Shown in pieces: positions 34,160 to 43,686 of a stretch of DNA of 64,000 bases. The DNA is taken from positions 1 through 64,000 of the forward strand of contig NZ_FCOA02000020.1 of the NCBI RefSeq assembly GCF_001544875.2, given 5' to 3'. A program made the translations under genes and the position numbers. How positions within the stretch are numbered: the first letter of the stretch is position 1; each line of letters opens with the position of its first letter. Source of the stretch: Caballeronia hypogeia. Lineage in GTDB: Bacteria; Pseudomonadota; Gammaproteobacteria; Burkholderiales; Burkholderiaceae. Below the pieces are notes generated by a model. It was not told the DNA's origin. It saw nothing but the letters and a program-made list of their open reading frames with translations, and ran no database searches.

Positions 34160-35650
34160 ATGGCAACAAAGCAACCGAATATCCTGATACTTTGGGGCGA
34201 CGATATCGGCTGGTGGAACATAAGTTTTAACAGCCGCGGGCAAATGGGTTATCGAACGCCGAATATAGACCGTATCGCCAACGAAGGCGTTGCCTTCACG
34301 GACTACTACGCACAGCAGAGTTGTACTGCCGGACGTGCCGCGTTCATCACCGGACAGAATCCGATTCGCACAGGGCTAACCAAGGTCGGCATGCCGGGCG
34401 CTGATCTTGGCCTGTCCGCAGAGGATCCGACCATTGCTGAAATGTTGAAGCCACTCGGTTACGTCACGGGTCAATTCGGAAAGAACCACTTGGGCGACAA
34501 GGACGAGTTTCTTCCCACCATGCACGGCTTCGACGAGTTCTTTGGCAATCTTTATCACCTGAACGCCGAGGAGGAGCCTGAAGACCCGGATTACCCTAAA
34601 GATCCTGCGTTCAAGAAGCGCTTCGGACCGCGTGGTGTACTGCATTGCTGGTCAGATGGCAAGGGTGGGCAGAAAATCGAAGATACGGGTGCGCTCACAA
34701 AGAAGCGCATGGAAACGATCGACGATGAGACGACTCAGCACGCGTCTGCTTTCATCGACCAGGCTCATAAAGATGGCAAGCCGTTTTTCCTCTGGTACAA
34801 CACCACGGCAATGCATTTCCGAACCCACTGCGCAGAAAAGCACAAAGGCAAGAGCGGCCAGGGCGACTACAACGACGTGATGGTTGCACACGACGAGAAC
34901 ATCGGCAAAATGCTCGCGAAGCTGGATGAACTTGGTATTGCCGACGATACCATCGTGATGTATTCAACTGATAACGGCCCGCATTTCAACAGTTGGCCCG
35001 ACGCTGGGATCACGCCGTTCCGCTCGGAAAAGAACACGAACTGGGAGGGCGGCTGGCGCGTTCCTGCATTCGTGCGATGGCCAGGGAAAATTCCGGCCGG
35101 CTCAATACTGAACGGGATCGTAACCCATCAGGACTGGATGTCGACCTTCCTCGCCGCAGCGGGCGAACCCGATATCAAAACGAAACTGCTGAATGGTCAT
35201 AAGGCTGGAGACAAGACATTCAAGGTTCACATAGACGGCTTCAACATGTTGCCCTATCTGACCGGCGAAGTGAAAGAGAGCCCGCGTCAGTCGTTTTTCT
35301 ATATCAGTGACGACGGTGACATCATGGCAATCCGTGTCGGTGACTGGAAAGCGGTATTGCGAGAGCAGCGAGCGAAGCAGTTGGCGTGCTGGTCTGAGCC
35401 GTTTGTTCCGCTACGGATTCCCAAGATGTTCAATCTGAGGCGAGATCCATTCGAGCGCGCCGACGAGAACTCGAATACCTACTACGACTGGATGATTTCC
35501 CACGCGTATCTAATCTACGGGATGCAAGCCGTGGTGGCCGCTCAACTCGAAAACTTCAAGAAATATCCGCCCCGACAAAAGGCGGCCTCCTTTAATCTTG
35601 ATGCGGTGATGCGCCAGCTCGATGACGCGGGAGGCGGCGCAGGGCATTGA
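34160..35650 (+). CDS. Arylsulfatase-type sulfatase
   Basis: This 496-residue enzyme is a member of the alkaline-phosphatase-like sulfatase family and should hydrolyse a sulfate ester. Metal-binding N-terminal residues are in ILILWGDDIGWWN. The formylglycine site is SCTAGRAAFITGQNPIRTG: the cysteine in C-x-A-x-R is the residue matured by the neighbouring enzyme. STDNGPH holds further metal ligands, and EKNTNWEGGWRVPAFVRWPG is typical. No signal peptide is visible, so it seems cytoplasmic, in keeping with maturation by the cytosolic maturase. The substrate is unknown. A perfect hairpin terminator follows. Confidence 0.93.
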   Translation: MATKQPNILILWGDDIGWWNISFNSRGQMGYRTPNIDRIANEGVAFTDYYAQQSCTAGRAAFITGQNPIRTGLTKVGMPGADLGLSAEDPTIAEMLKPLGYVTGQFGKNHLGDKDEFLPTMHGFDEFFGNLYHLNAEEEPEDPDYPKDPAFKKRFGPRGVLHCWSDGKGGQKIEDTGALTKKRMETIDDETTQHASAFIDQAHKDGKPFFLWYNTTAMHFRTHCAEKHKGKSGQGDYNDVMVAHDENIGKMLAKLDELGIADDTIVMYSTDNGPHFNSWPDAGITPFRSEKNTNWEGGWRVPAFVRWPGKIPAGSILNGIVTHQDWMSTFLAAAGEPDIKTKLLNGHKAGDKTFKVHIDGFNMLPYLTGEVKESPRQSFFYISDDGDIMAIRVGDWKAVLREQRAKQLACWSEPFVPLRIPKMFNLRRDPFERADENSNTYYDWMISHAYLIYGMQAVVAAQLENFKKYPPRQKAASFNLDAVMRQLDDAGGGAGH

Positions 35651-35675
35651 TGTGTGCAAAGTCTGAATAATCGTG

Positions 35676-35709
35676 CGGCTCAGCAATGTGTAGATTGCTG
35701 AGCCGTTTT
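35676..35709 (+). terminator. Rho-independent terminator after the sulfatase
   Basis: A perfect 12-bp stem (CGGCTCAGCAAT / ATTGCTGAGCCG) with a 6-base loop is followed by TTTTG. It lies 25 bases after the sulfatase stop and should end the maturase-sulfatase transcript. Confidence 0.9.
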
Positions 35710-36353
35710 GCTCTGAGTTTCTAACCGGATTTCCACTGAGTTGCAATCCTTCTTGATTTCACCAGAGACTATGGCGACGCGAAGGCCATGTCATGAATGA
35801 CTGTTCGGTTTCGTAACGACGACGCGCCTGCGCTGGCATGTGCAGTCGAACGGCTGGTTTAAGCGACGAAGCGGACTCATGGGCCGGAGAGGTCGGAGGC
35901 CGCTTTGGGTCGAATTCGCTCATCCATGGGGAGTAGCTTGCGTTCAAGACGACTGGAGCATGAATGGCCGGCCTCCTTGGTTCGTGAGGCGTCCCGGCAT
36001 ACGTCGATTAACGCCTTCATAATTACTTTATCCTCTGGCACGGAACAATCAGGGCAACTCGGGCGCAAGGACCTTTTGAACGGATCGCCCCGCCAAGAAC
36101 GAAACCTACAACTTTGATACGGTTCGCGGTATCGATTCGAGGTCACGTACTTCCGAGTCATCGCATGCCTGTTTAATGGACCCGCGAACGACGAAGCCTC
36201 GGACCAAAACGCCAAACCGCGCCCGTTGAGGGTGAACCGCACACCGGCGGCTTGGCCGCGTCGTTGAAGGCGCACGTGCGACCTATACTTTTCTTCGGTT
36301 CGAAGAGGCATTTCGACGAACACGTGGGTTGGACGTCCTGACGAGGTGCCGCG
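35710..36353. other. Intergenic region before the lipase gene
   Basis: About 640 bases without a supported gene. A long minus-strand frame that crosses it also runs through the lipase gene on the other strand and looks like a shadow. Confidence 0.4.
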
Positions 36354-37306
36354 ATGAACGATGCCACCGGAATGAGCGGAAACTCCCCGTTGGCGAGTCT
36401 GCGCCAATACTTTCGCAATCTGGGGCAGAAGAAGGGAGAGGTCTTGGTTCGCGAGCCCGGAGCGCGAATGTTCGGCGCACCGGTGGACGTGCATATCGAA
36501 GCGGATCGGCAGTGGGAGTACGCCGCGCTCAGTCAGGTTGTGTACGACAAGGCGGAAGCGAGCAAGACCCACGCACGCAGGGGCGTTCCGCTCAAGCCGG
36601 ATTATTCGAAGCGATCGTTCGATCCGAACATGGCGCTGGCCGAGGGCGACCGGTCGGAATGTGAGCAATTTCCCGGTGAGGAACTCAAGCCGAAACCGGC
36701 GAAACGGCATTTGCGCGTCGAAGTGTGGCGCAAGAGTGACCCGACTGAAGTCGCCGTGGTATCGCCGGAACCGTCGCGACGAATATCGAAGACTGGATCA
36801 GCAACCTCCGCTGGTTCGTGCCCAGGCACCACGACGAATATAGCGAACTCGTCTCCGCGTTCATTCCGGAGTTCATCAAGATCTTTGAGCAATGTTTTCC
36901 TGAAAACCCGCCCGTCATTCATTCGACCGGACATTCTTTGGGCGGTGGACTCGCCCAGCAATTTGCCTATGCTCTGCCCAACCATATGAAGTTCGAACAA
37001 CCCAAAGTGATACAGGTGTTCGCCTTCGATCCGTCGCCAGTGACCGGGTACTACACCTTGGGCAAGACACTGCGTGTGAGGAACACGGTGGGCATGAAGA
37101 TCGATCGGATCTTCGAGCGCGGTGAGGTACTTGCGACGGCGCGCTCGCTCGTCGCGTTGATTTATCCGCCCTCGACGATTAATCCAGCGATACGCGCCGT
37201 GCGTTACAACTTCTACGGAATCCATAACCCGATACGTGCGCACAGCATCGCGCGGTTGACGGAAGGTTTGTATGAGGCGCGGACAGGCGGAAAGCCATCA
37301 ATATGA
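36354..37306 (+). pseudogene. Class 3-type lipase, frameshifted
   Basis: The first frame (from ATG 36354) encodes an N-terminal domain with QWEYAALSQVVYDKAEASK and RHLRVEVWRK up to TEVAVV near 36760. The continuation lies in another frame: AGTVATNIEDWISNLRWFV, then the nucleophile elbow STGHSLGGGLAQQF and a C-terminal part ending GGKPSI. Adding one T near 36760 (GTGGTA-TTCGCC) would restore VVFAGT, which matches the expected FxGT strand of alpha/beta lipases. The full gene would encode about 317 residues. Whether the missing base is a real mutation or a sequence error cannot be told here. Confidence 0.75.
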
Positions 37307-37402
37307 AAGTGGGCGCCAGATCGGCAGGTGGCTTGACGACGAACGAACATCCGTGTCGTCCGCCGTTTGCAGGGCTAGCGAAATCGGTCAGCGAGTCGAC
37401 GT

Positions 37403-38376
37403 CCTTGCAATTACCCACAGTCGTCCCGTGCAAGTTCATAGCCTAGCTGAATGTCAATCAGGCGTCGCATGCCGCGCCACACGACCGTATTGCCTGGCGG
37501 CGGGTCGCTGGCACGTGCAAGGTAGCCGCCGAGCTGCGCAAGCTTGATGAGGCTGCGCAGCAGCGGCGGAGCCTGTGCCATGCGAGGCGTGTCTTTAACG
37601 ACCCGATCGAGGAGTTCGACTTCTCTTTGTGTGACCGCCAACTGGGCGGGCGCATGGGCAGCGCACCGGTTGAGCATCGTCAGCCAGAAGATGCGCCAAC
37701 TCAGGATACAGAACACCGAGATAAGATTGGCTAAGCGATCGGCGGTACGCAGCTTCGATTCTTCAGCCTTGCATCCCGACTTCAGAATCTTATGGCAGGT
37801 CTCTATTTTCCAACGCATCGCGTACCAGTCGAGCTTTTCGATAGCGTCAGCGCGAGATTTTACTGGCAGATCAGTGATCAACTTCCACTCGATCGGAGGC
37901 CGACCGGCGGGTGCGGCCGCCTCCAGAGCATGAATGACGGTCAGACGTAGGTCGGGATAGCGACGCTGCTTGTAGAGCTCAGTTTTACCCACAAGTCCCG
38001 ACCGCGATGTCGTATCTTGCAGTACGAGAATCGGGCCTTCCGTCGCCCTAAAGCGCTCAGCACTCGCCTGGAAATGTCCGCCCAGAATATCCTGCTCGCT
38101 TACTCGCTCATTGGGCAAGAAGCGGTAAGCGCCTTTCGTGTTCGCCCAGTCTTGGCAGGCGAATGGAATCGTTTGTCCCACGCCCGACCATAGTCTCTCT
38201 AACAATGTTCGAAATCGTCTGCGAAGCCTGGCATCTTGAAAACTGCTATCCGTCACCTCGCGATTGATCCAGTCCTCGCCATCTACTCGGCCGGCACCAG
38301 TCATTTTCTATCCATAGGTGTCCTAACGTAGTGCAGGCCAACAGAACTTTCTATTATGATGTGGGTAATTGCAAGG
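37403..38376 (-). mobile_element. Internally deleted IS4/Tn5-type element
   Basis: Perfect 17-bp inverted repeats (CCTTGCAATTACCCACA) lie at 37403-37419 and 38360-38376. The flanks TCGACGT at 37396-37402 and 38377-38383 look like a 7-bp target duplication. The element is 974 bp, short for this family because the transposase has lost its middle. Confidence 0.85.
37411..38304 (-). pseudogene. IS4/Tn5-type transposase, internally deleted
   Basis: This 297-residue frame has a good N-terminus (WINREVTDSSFQDARLRRRF; ACQDWANTKGAYRFLPNERV; GPILVLQDTT with the first catalytic Asp) and a good C-terminus (WKLITDLPVKSRADAIEKL; WYAMRWKIETCHKILKSG with the catalytic Glu). After VLQDTT it jumps directly to GKTELYKQRRYPDLRLTVIHALE. 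Related transposases have about 130-150 residues between these parts, holding the second catalytic Asp (GDRESD region). The frame is open but the enzyme should be inactive; the element could move only with help from another copy. Confidence 0.8.
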
Positions 38377-38383
38377 TCGACGT

Positions 38384-39030
38384 CAGACGTACGCGAACTG
38401 ACAAGAGCGGAGCACTGCGCCGCGGGACGACGTCGGGCAGAGTTCGGCCATCAAGCGACATTCTCCGATCGCTTCTTTAGCCGGTGATGCTCAGCTTTGA
38501 AAACACTGCCTGAGGCCAAAACAAGCGTGGGGCGGTTCCGGGGCGAAAAGCCGTGCGCGTACCTTACTTGCAACATTTTTGCTTGTTTGGAATGATCGCT
38601 TTTGATCTGAGTTGACGGAGGTATGAGGGCTCGCAAAGCCCGCTGTAGTTGGTCCAGCCCCAACATCGCGGCGTTCAGTGTCTTACTTCTGCGAGTCACT
38701 CGGCCGCTTAAAGCCAAACGTGCAACATCTCTGAAGTAGGTTGTTCATAAGCTCCACGACTATCGTTACATCGCGAATAAATCGAACTAATAAAGGCTTG
38801 CAAACGTTAAACACATTTTTACAGTGTGGCTCATGAAGAGAAACCGTTAGATCCAGTTTCTCTGTCGTCTGTTCAAAACTGAATCAAAACGGTTCGTGCC
38901 TTCGACGTACGCCAAGATACATTCAGACCATTCAATACTGGGATGCGGTTTCTGGCCCCTGGCACGCCTTTTGCTAATGTATGACGAATCACAAACGACA
39001 GCCGCCAGCTTATTCGAACGGAGGGCAATA
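38384..39030. other. Region between two IS remnants
   Basis: I see no supported gene. Short frames exist, but none matches a family. Confidence 0.35.
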
Positions 39031-39236
39031 ACGGTTGCTACGTATCCGTCAGCGCATCCCGTGGTTGACTGGACGTCGATCAAATATCCACGATTTTCCG
39101 CAGTAGACCGTACGAGACACAGATCAGCGGCGTTGGGACTCGACGTTTCTGTCGCGAACAAGGCCTTGCCGTCAGCACTTTCGGGCTGTGGCGCAAGAAG
39201 TTTTCGGGCGAAACGCCTTCAACGGGTCCGCTGGCC

Positions 39237-39446
39237 GTGACGGCCGACGCCGCGTTTGTCATTGCTCGCCTCGAAGGTGAGCCTGCGGCGACACCATCAT
39301 CTGCGTCAGCTGATACGTCGCCATCGTCATCGACGCGTGATCGCGTTACGTTATCGATCGCCGGCGTTCGCATCGAATTGAGTGGCGTGCATGCCGAGCG
39401 CATTGTGCGCTTCGTGCCCGGACAGCTTGGGGGTGCGCGGTGCTGA
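39237..39446 (+). pseudogene. IS66 TnpA-type accessory protein fragment
   Basis: The frame reads VTADAAFVIARLEGEPAA, then a Ser/Thr-rich linker, then VTLSIAGVRIELSGVHAERI, the usual C-terminal strand pattern of this accessory protein. The N-terminal HTH part is missing or degenerate. Confidence 0.6.
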
Positions 39447-39560
39447 TCGCCGCTGACGTCCGAGCCTACATCTGCCGCGAGCCGGTCGACATGCGCAAGT
39501 CGATCGATACGCTGTCGTATTTGGTCGAACCGCTGCTTGCGCAGAAGCCGGCTTCGGGCA
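39440..39560 (+). pseudogene. IS66 TnpB fragment
   Basis: Only the N-terminal ~35 residues are recognisable: LIAADVRAYICREPVDMRKS, then IDTLSYLVEPLLAQ. After that the reading frame no longer resembles TnpB. It overlaps the end of the TnpA fragment by a few bases, as in intact IS66 elements. Confidence 0.65.
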
Positions 39561-39845
39561 ATCTGGCGCGAGATGGTGACAGCATGGAATCCCTGGCGAG
39601 GGCGTCGCGCGCGCGTTTGCACAGAAGCTCGGTCCACGGCGTCGTCGTCCATCGCATCACTCCAATCACCACGATGGCCAAACCTTCGCATCATGCACGC
39701 CAACACTCAAGACGGGTTGCGCTGACGGATACGTTGCTACGGGGCTGATCGCAAAAAAAGTTTCGATGAACGCCACACAGATGCGCTCACGAATTGCAGG
39801 CCAGAGAAACACAGAGCAAAGCGCACAGACCAGGCGAATAAAATC

Positions 39846-40514
39846 ATGTTGACTCTTCAATCCGACCTGCACGGCAATCATCTGTTGGGCGCGCTTCCGG
39901 CGCATGAATGGCAAGCCATCGCGCCTCATCTCGAACTCGTTCAATTGCGCACTGAGCAGTTGCTGTGCGATTCTGGACAACGCATTCATCACGTGTATTT
40001 TCCGACCACGGCAATCATCACGCTGCTGCACACGATGGAAGACGGCGGTTCGGTTGAAGTGGCGGCCGTCGGTCGTGAAGGAATGACGGGCGTGCCAGTG
40101 CTGACTGGCGGTGACACGATGCATACTCGCGTGCAGGTGCAGGGCGCGGGCTTCGCGTATCGAATGAGCGCGAGTGCGTTGCGCGAACACTTCGGTCGCT
40201 CGGATTTTCTGCGTCGCCTGATGCTTCTGTACATGCAGGCTCTCCTCACGCAAGTGGCGCAAACGGCCGCGTGCAATCGTCATCATTCGTTGAGCAAGCA
40301 GTTGTGCCGCTGGCTGCTGATCCAGGCGGACCGTTCGTCGTCGGATCAGATGCGAGTGACGCAGCAGATGATCGCCGACATGCTGGGCGTGCGCCGCGAA
40401 GGCGTGACCGGAGCGGCCGGCAAGCTACATGATGCAGGCTTGATCCATCACAGCCGTGGCTGCATCAAGGTGCTCGATCGCGCCGGGCTCCAAGCGCGTG
40501 CTTGTGAATGCTAA
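39846..40514 (+). CDS. Crp/Fnr family transcriptional regulator
   Basis: This 222-residue protein has an N-terminal cyclic-nucleotide-binding-like beta-roll (GQRIHHVYFPTTAIITLLHTM; SVEVAAVGREGMTGVPVLTGG) and a C-terminal winged HTH (VTQQMIADMLGVRREGVTGAAGKL). It lacks the N-terminal cysteines of Fnr and the complete cAMP-contact set of Crp, so the signal is unknown. This subgroup with VGREGMTG is common in Burkholderiales. It stands alone next to the IS66 relic. No strong ribosome-binding site is visible. Confidence 0.9.
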   Translation: MLTLQSDLHGNHLLGALPAHEWQAIAPHLELVQLRTEQLLCDSGQRIHHVYFPTTAIITLLHTMEDGGSVEVAAVGREGMTGVPVLTGGDTMHTRVQVQGAGFAYRMSASALREHFGRSDFLRRLMLLYMQALLTQVAQTAACNRHHSLSKQLCRWLLIQADRSSSDQMRVTQQMIADMLGVRREGVTGAAGKLHDAGLIHHSRGCIKVLDRAGLQARACEC

Positions 40515-40989
40515 GGCATCGTCAAGCGTGAATTCGAGCGGATGTTGCCGCGCGCGCGTCAGGCCGAGGCCGTTGCGTGACGGGTAGAAGCGTTGAGTAT
40601 TCACAACGCCTGGAAACGGGCTTTCATCGCTGGTGATCTCGCTCGCGGAACGGAAGCGTTCCAGCGTTCCGTTATGGTGGATCATTGTCTTTGGCGCGAA
40701 CGGCATGTCATGATTTCGGATTCCTGAGCGGTTGGCGCCGACCTGACTGCGAAGCATCTCTTTCGGAGCGACGTCATTTTCATCCGCACCTGTTCGATGA
40801 ACCGTCATTCGCCTGCACTGTCGCTCGAACATCCAGCCGCCGGTTCCATTTAAGAACCGGCGATCGATTGGCGATAGTAAAGCGGTGCTTTCGGTCAATA
40901 GTTGCCATTCGGGCAGCTAGAGTTGGGTGGCAAGGTCGTGCTACTCTGCTCGCTCATTAGCGTAAATTGATCGCCTTGCTTCTGCAGCT
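40515..40989. other. Intergenic region between regulator and carbonic anhydrase
   Basis: The regulator and the carbonic anhydrase end toward each other. A minus-strand frame here overlaps the regulator and has no recognisable motif; I do not call it. No clear terminator was found. Confidence 0.4.
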
Positions 40990-41667
40990 TCACCGCACCC
41001 GCGCGGCAAGGCGTGCAATGATGCGGTCAGCCATCGCACGGTCGATGACCTCGAATGACCGGCTCGTGCGCTCATAGGCATACATGTCGCCAGTCGCGAT
41101 GTCGAACCACCAACCGCTTAATACCAGCGCCCCGGCTGTGACCTGCTGGCGGACGATCGGATACGTCATCAGATGCTCGAGCTGAACGAGCACGTTAAGT
41201 TGTGACAATTGATCGTGCGGTTTCAGCTTGTCATCGAGCGGACCCTCATGTTCGAGGCGAAACGCTGCGTTGTTGGCGTGGTACAACCATTTATCGAGGT
41301 TCGGCGCTTTCAGCTTGGCGTTACGTATATACACGGCTTTCATCGCACCGCACTCGGAATGCCCGCACACAACAATATTCGCGACTTTCAACACCAGCAC
41401 TGCGTACTCGATCGCGCTTGCTTCGGAAAGGTCACCGGTAGAGACCCCGTCGGCAGTCGCCGGTGGTACCAGGTTGCCGACGTTGCGCATCGTGAACAGA
41501 GCGCCCGGATGGGTCGAGGCAAGTAGGTCAGGCACGACCCGGCTGTCCGAGCAAGTGATGAATAGCGCATCAGGTGTCTGCGCGAGCGCCAGTTCGCTGA
41601 ACCGCTTTGCATATTGCGGCAGCATCTTCTCGCGGAATTCAACGATGCCCATTATGAGCTTGCGCAT
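40990..41667 (-). CDS. Beta-class carbonic anhydrase
   Basis: This 225-residue zinc enzyme interconverts CO2 and bicarbonate. The zinc ligands are visible as C in FITCSDSRVVPDLL, with its Asp-Arg dyad, and H and C in VVCGHSECGAMKAVY. GNLVPPA and the C-terminal GWWFDIATGDMYAYE are also typical. A GGAGG ribosome-binding site lies 7 bases before the ATG. The gene overlaps the end of the DUF2254 gene by 29 bases, so they are likely co-transcribed. Confidence 0.95.
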   Translation of the reverse strand: MRKLIMGIVEFREKMLPQYAKRFSELALAQTPDALFITCSDSRVVPDLLASTHPGALFTMRNVGNLVPPATADGVSTGDLSEASAIEYAVLVLKVANIVVCGHSECGAMKAVYIRNAKLKAPNLDKWLYHANNAAFRLEHEGPLDDKLKPHDQLSQLNVLVQLEHLMTYPIVRQQVTAGALVLSGWWFDIATGDMYAYERTSRSFEVIDRAMADRIIARLAARVR

Positions 41668-42997
41668 GGCTTGCCTCCGGAAGGGCTAGTTGTTCGTCGT
41701 TGCGCCTCGAACCTCCGAGCCCTTGCGAGTCGGGGATGCGGGCCAACGCCAGGTCCTCCTGAAACGGATGCTTTGATACGATCGCGCGATCGAGCAGTGT
41801 CAATTCGACGAGCAATGCGTCGTGACGATGCTCCGGCAGGGTCTGAATGAGGTTCTCTATCGCCGCGCGCAGACGCCGCGCGACTTGAATGCTACCCGCG
41901 CCGCACTGTCGTATCTCGCGGAAACTGATATGTACGAAATCCTCCCAATTGGGCGTCCGCAAGATCACGCGCACTCGCCCCGACGTATCCGCTATCTCTT
42001 CGATGTGCAGAGACCGTTTGCCCACCATTCGCAACAGTCGGTGCAACTGGTCGATCGCAAGCACGGCCGTGGTCGGATCGTTGATCGCCGCCGACAGCGC
42101 TTTGAGCGCGATATCGACCAGGATGCGAAACGCGAACATGGGGTCTTGCTCCATCGTGCGTTCCCTCCCGACAGCGACAAGTGCGCACAGTCTGCGGTCG
42201 TCGATTGCGCTAGAGTTCCCGTACAAATAAAACAGGGGTTCGTCCACCGCGACGAAATCACCGACTTGCGGCACGAATTCGATGACTATGCCAGCACGCC
42301 GCGCCTTGGCTACCAGCATTTCCAGATTCACGGCCAGAGCGATGCCGGATTTGCCGCGCTGGCGAACAATGCGATCAGGAGTTCCTCGCTCTTTGTCACG
42401 TTCCGGCGGGGCAGGTACGTCTGTAGTCCGGGCGCGATAAACGCTCTCGATGACCGCAATCCCTTGCTCCCCGACGCGCGCGACGAGGCTTACAGGACGC
42501 AGAAATTTCGCGGCGTAGTCAATGAGGAAAAGGAAAGCGACGACCGAAGCGAATCCGAATATCGCTGTGATGAACACTTGAAGCTGGTGTACCTCACTCT
42601 CACCCATCCAGCCGAGCGTTCTATTGGCGAACAGCAGCGTGAAAACGAATAATCCCGAGATGCCACGGATTATGTTATCGCGCAGAAGTGTCGTTGCGAT
42701 GATTCGCGGGGTGTATTGGCCGCCAGCAACTTGGATTGCGACGAGCAGTGACCCGAACGTAAATACCAGAAACGCCATGTCTGCGGAAACGATGTCCCCG
42801 ACCAACGACCGGGCTCCGGTCATGGACAGCCCAAGAAAGCCGGTTTTCGGATCAAGCGTCCCCTGTTTGATCATCCACCGTCCCACCATTTCGGTAACAG
42901 GTTTCACCACGGCATAGATCGCGACTGCGATGAGCGGCACAGTCCACAGCGAAGACCTTAGGTAGCTCGTTAAGCTGTACCGGCGATTCCAGTCCAT
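41639..42997 (-). CDS. DUF2254 family membrane protein
   Basis: This 452-residue protein has four hydrophobic helices in its first half (WTVPLIAVAIYAVVKP; DMAFLVFTFGSLLVAI; GISGLFVFTLLFANRT; VFITAIFGFASVVAFLFLID) and a long soluble C-terminal half with DPMFAFRILVDIALKALS, then AINDPTTAVLAID, typical of DUF2254. Function is not established. Overlap with the carbonic anhydrase gene suggests a joint role, perhaps bicarbonate or ion handling, but that is inference. GGGAGA precedes the start. Confidence 0.82.
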   Translation of the reverse strand: MDWNRRYSLTSYLRSSLWTVPLIAVAIYAVVKPVTEMVGRWMIKQGTLDPKTGFLGLSMTGARSLVGDIVSADMAFLVFTFGSLLVAIQVAGGQYTPRIIATTLLRDNIIRGISGLFVFTLLFANRTLGWMGESEVHQLQVFITAIFGFASVVAFLFLIDYAAKFLRPVSLVARVGEQGIAVIESVYRARTTDVPAPPERDKERGTPDRIVRQRGKSGIALAVNLEMLVAKARRAGIVIEFVPQVGDFVAVDEPLFYLYGNSSAIDDRRLCALVAVGRERTMEQDPMFAFRILVDIALKALSAAINDPTTAVLAIDQLHRLLRMVGKRSLHIEEIADTSGRVRVILRTPNWEDFVHISFREIRQCGAGSIQVARRLRAAIENLIQTLPEHRHDALLVELTLLDRAIVSKHPFQEDLALARIPDSQGLGGSRRNDEQLALPEASHAQAHNGHR

Positions 42998-43686
42998 GCC
43001 TGTCTCTCCCTACGAATTCGTATCGCAGCGTCCACCAGGGTATTCGCGATTCTCCAGGTGAAACTGAGTCCGCTGGTCTTGGGTCGAGTTCCACTGGCCC
43101 GGACCAGACTACGGACAGTTGGACATTCCCGCTACAATGGTCCCTGAAATTCAGGCGGTCAATGAGACCTTCGTCCAACAGGCGGCGCCGCGCTACGGCG
43201 TCGGTCGCTCCAAAATTTAGGTTACCGAGATTCAATCGGTTTTCCCGAAACAGGCCGCGCACGCGATCGACCTCCGATTGCTATTATTCAAATAGCGACT
43301 ATCGGTAACGATTTACTAGTTAGCTCGAAGTGTGGATGGCCGTTAACACCTTGAATCTGACGTCCGGGAAGCGCTTTTCTTGCTTCATCGGATGAGCATA
43401 TCTATACGATTCGGCTACTTGGGGTACGAATCCAATCGACAAATCGATGCGAGGACCATGACGTCCAACGGTGCCCGATCGAAGTTGCCTTGCGAATCCC
43501 ATCGCGCGCTCTCGATCGTTGTTGAAGACGGCTGCGTTCAGAACCCGGATAGGTCACAAGCTTCGGTCCAGGACAGGCGCGATGTCGCCACCCATCGAAA
43601 GGCCGAGCCTGCGCACGATAGAGACATCCGTTCGACCGACCACTTGCAGGCTCGCCGTCACCACGCCTTCCTCATGCGCGAACGCC
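42998..43686. other. Intergenic region between DUF2254 gene and adhesin export operon
   Basis: About 690 bases hold no convincing gene. Since the DUF2254 gene reads leftward from 42997, its promoter should be here, together with the 3' end of the export operon transcript. I saw no strong terminator hairpin. Confidence 0.4.

Larger units (their letters stand above)
39031..39741. mobile_element. IS66-family remnant
   Basis: Inverted copies of ACGTATCCGTCAGCGCA lie at 39040-39056 and 39716-39732 and mark the ends. Inside are the C-terminal part of a TnpA-like accessory protein (LWRKKFSG..., VTADAAFVIARLEGEP, ending 39446) and the N-terminus of a TnpB-like protein (ADVRAYICREPVDMRKSIDT, from 39440). 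The TnpB frame breaks soon after LLAQKP, and the large TnpC transposase is absent. This is an internally deleted, inactive element. Confidence 0.7.

Noticed and set aside
35877-36710. 277-codon minus-strand frame near the lipase
   Set aside because: It overlaps the lipase coding sequence on the other strand and has no family signature.
40425-40898. 157-codon minus-strand frame after the Crp/Fnr gene
   Set aside because: It overlaps the regulator's 3' end and lacks any motif.
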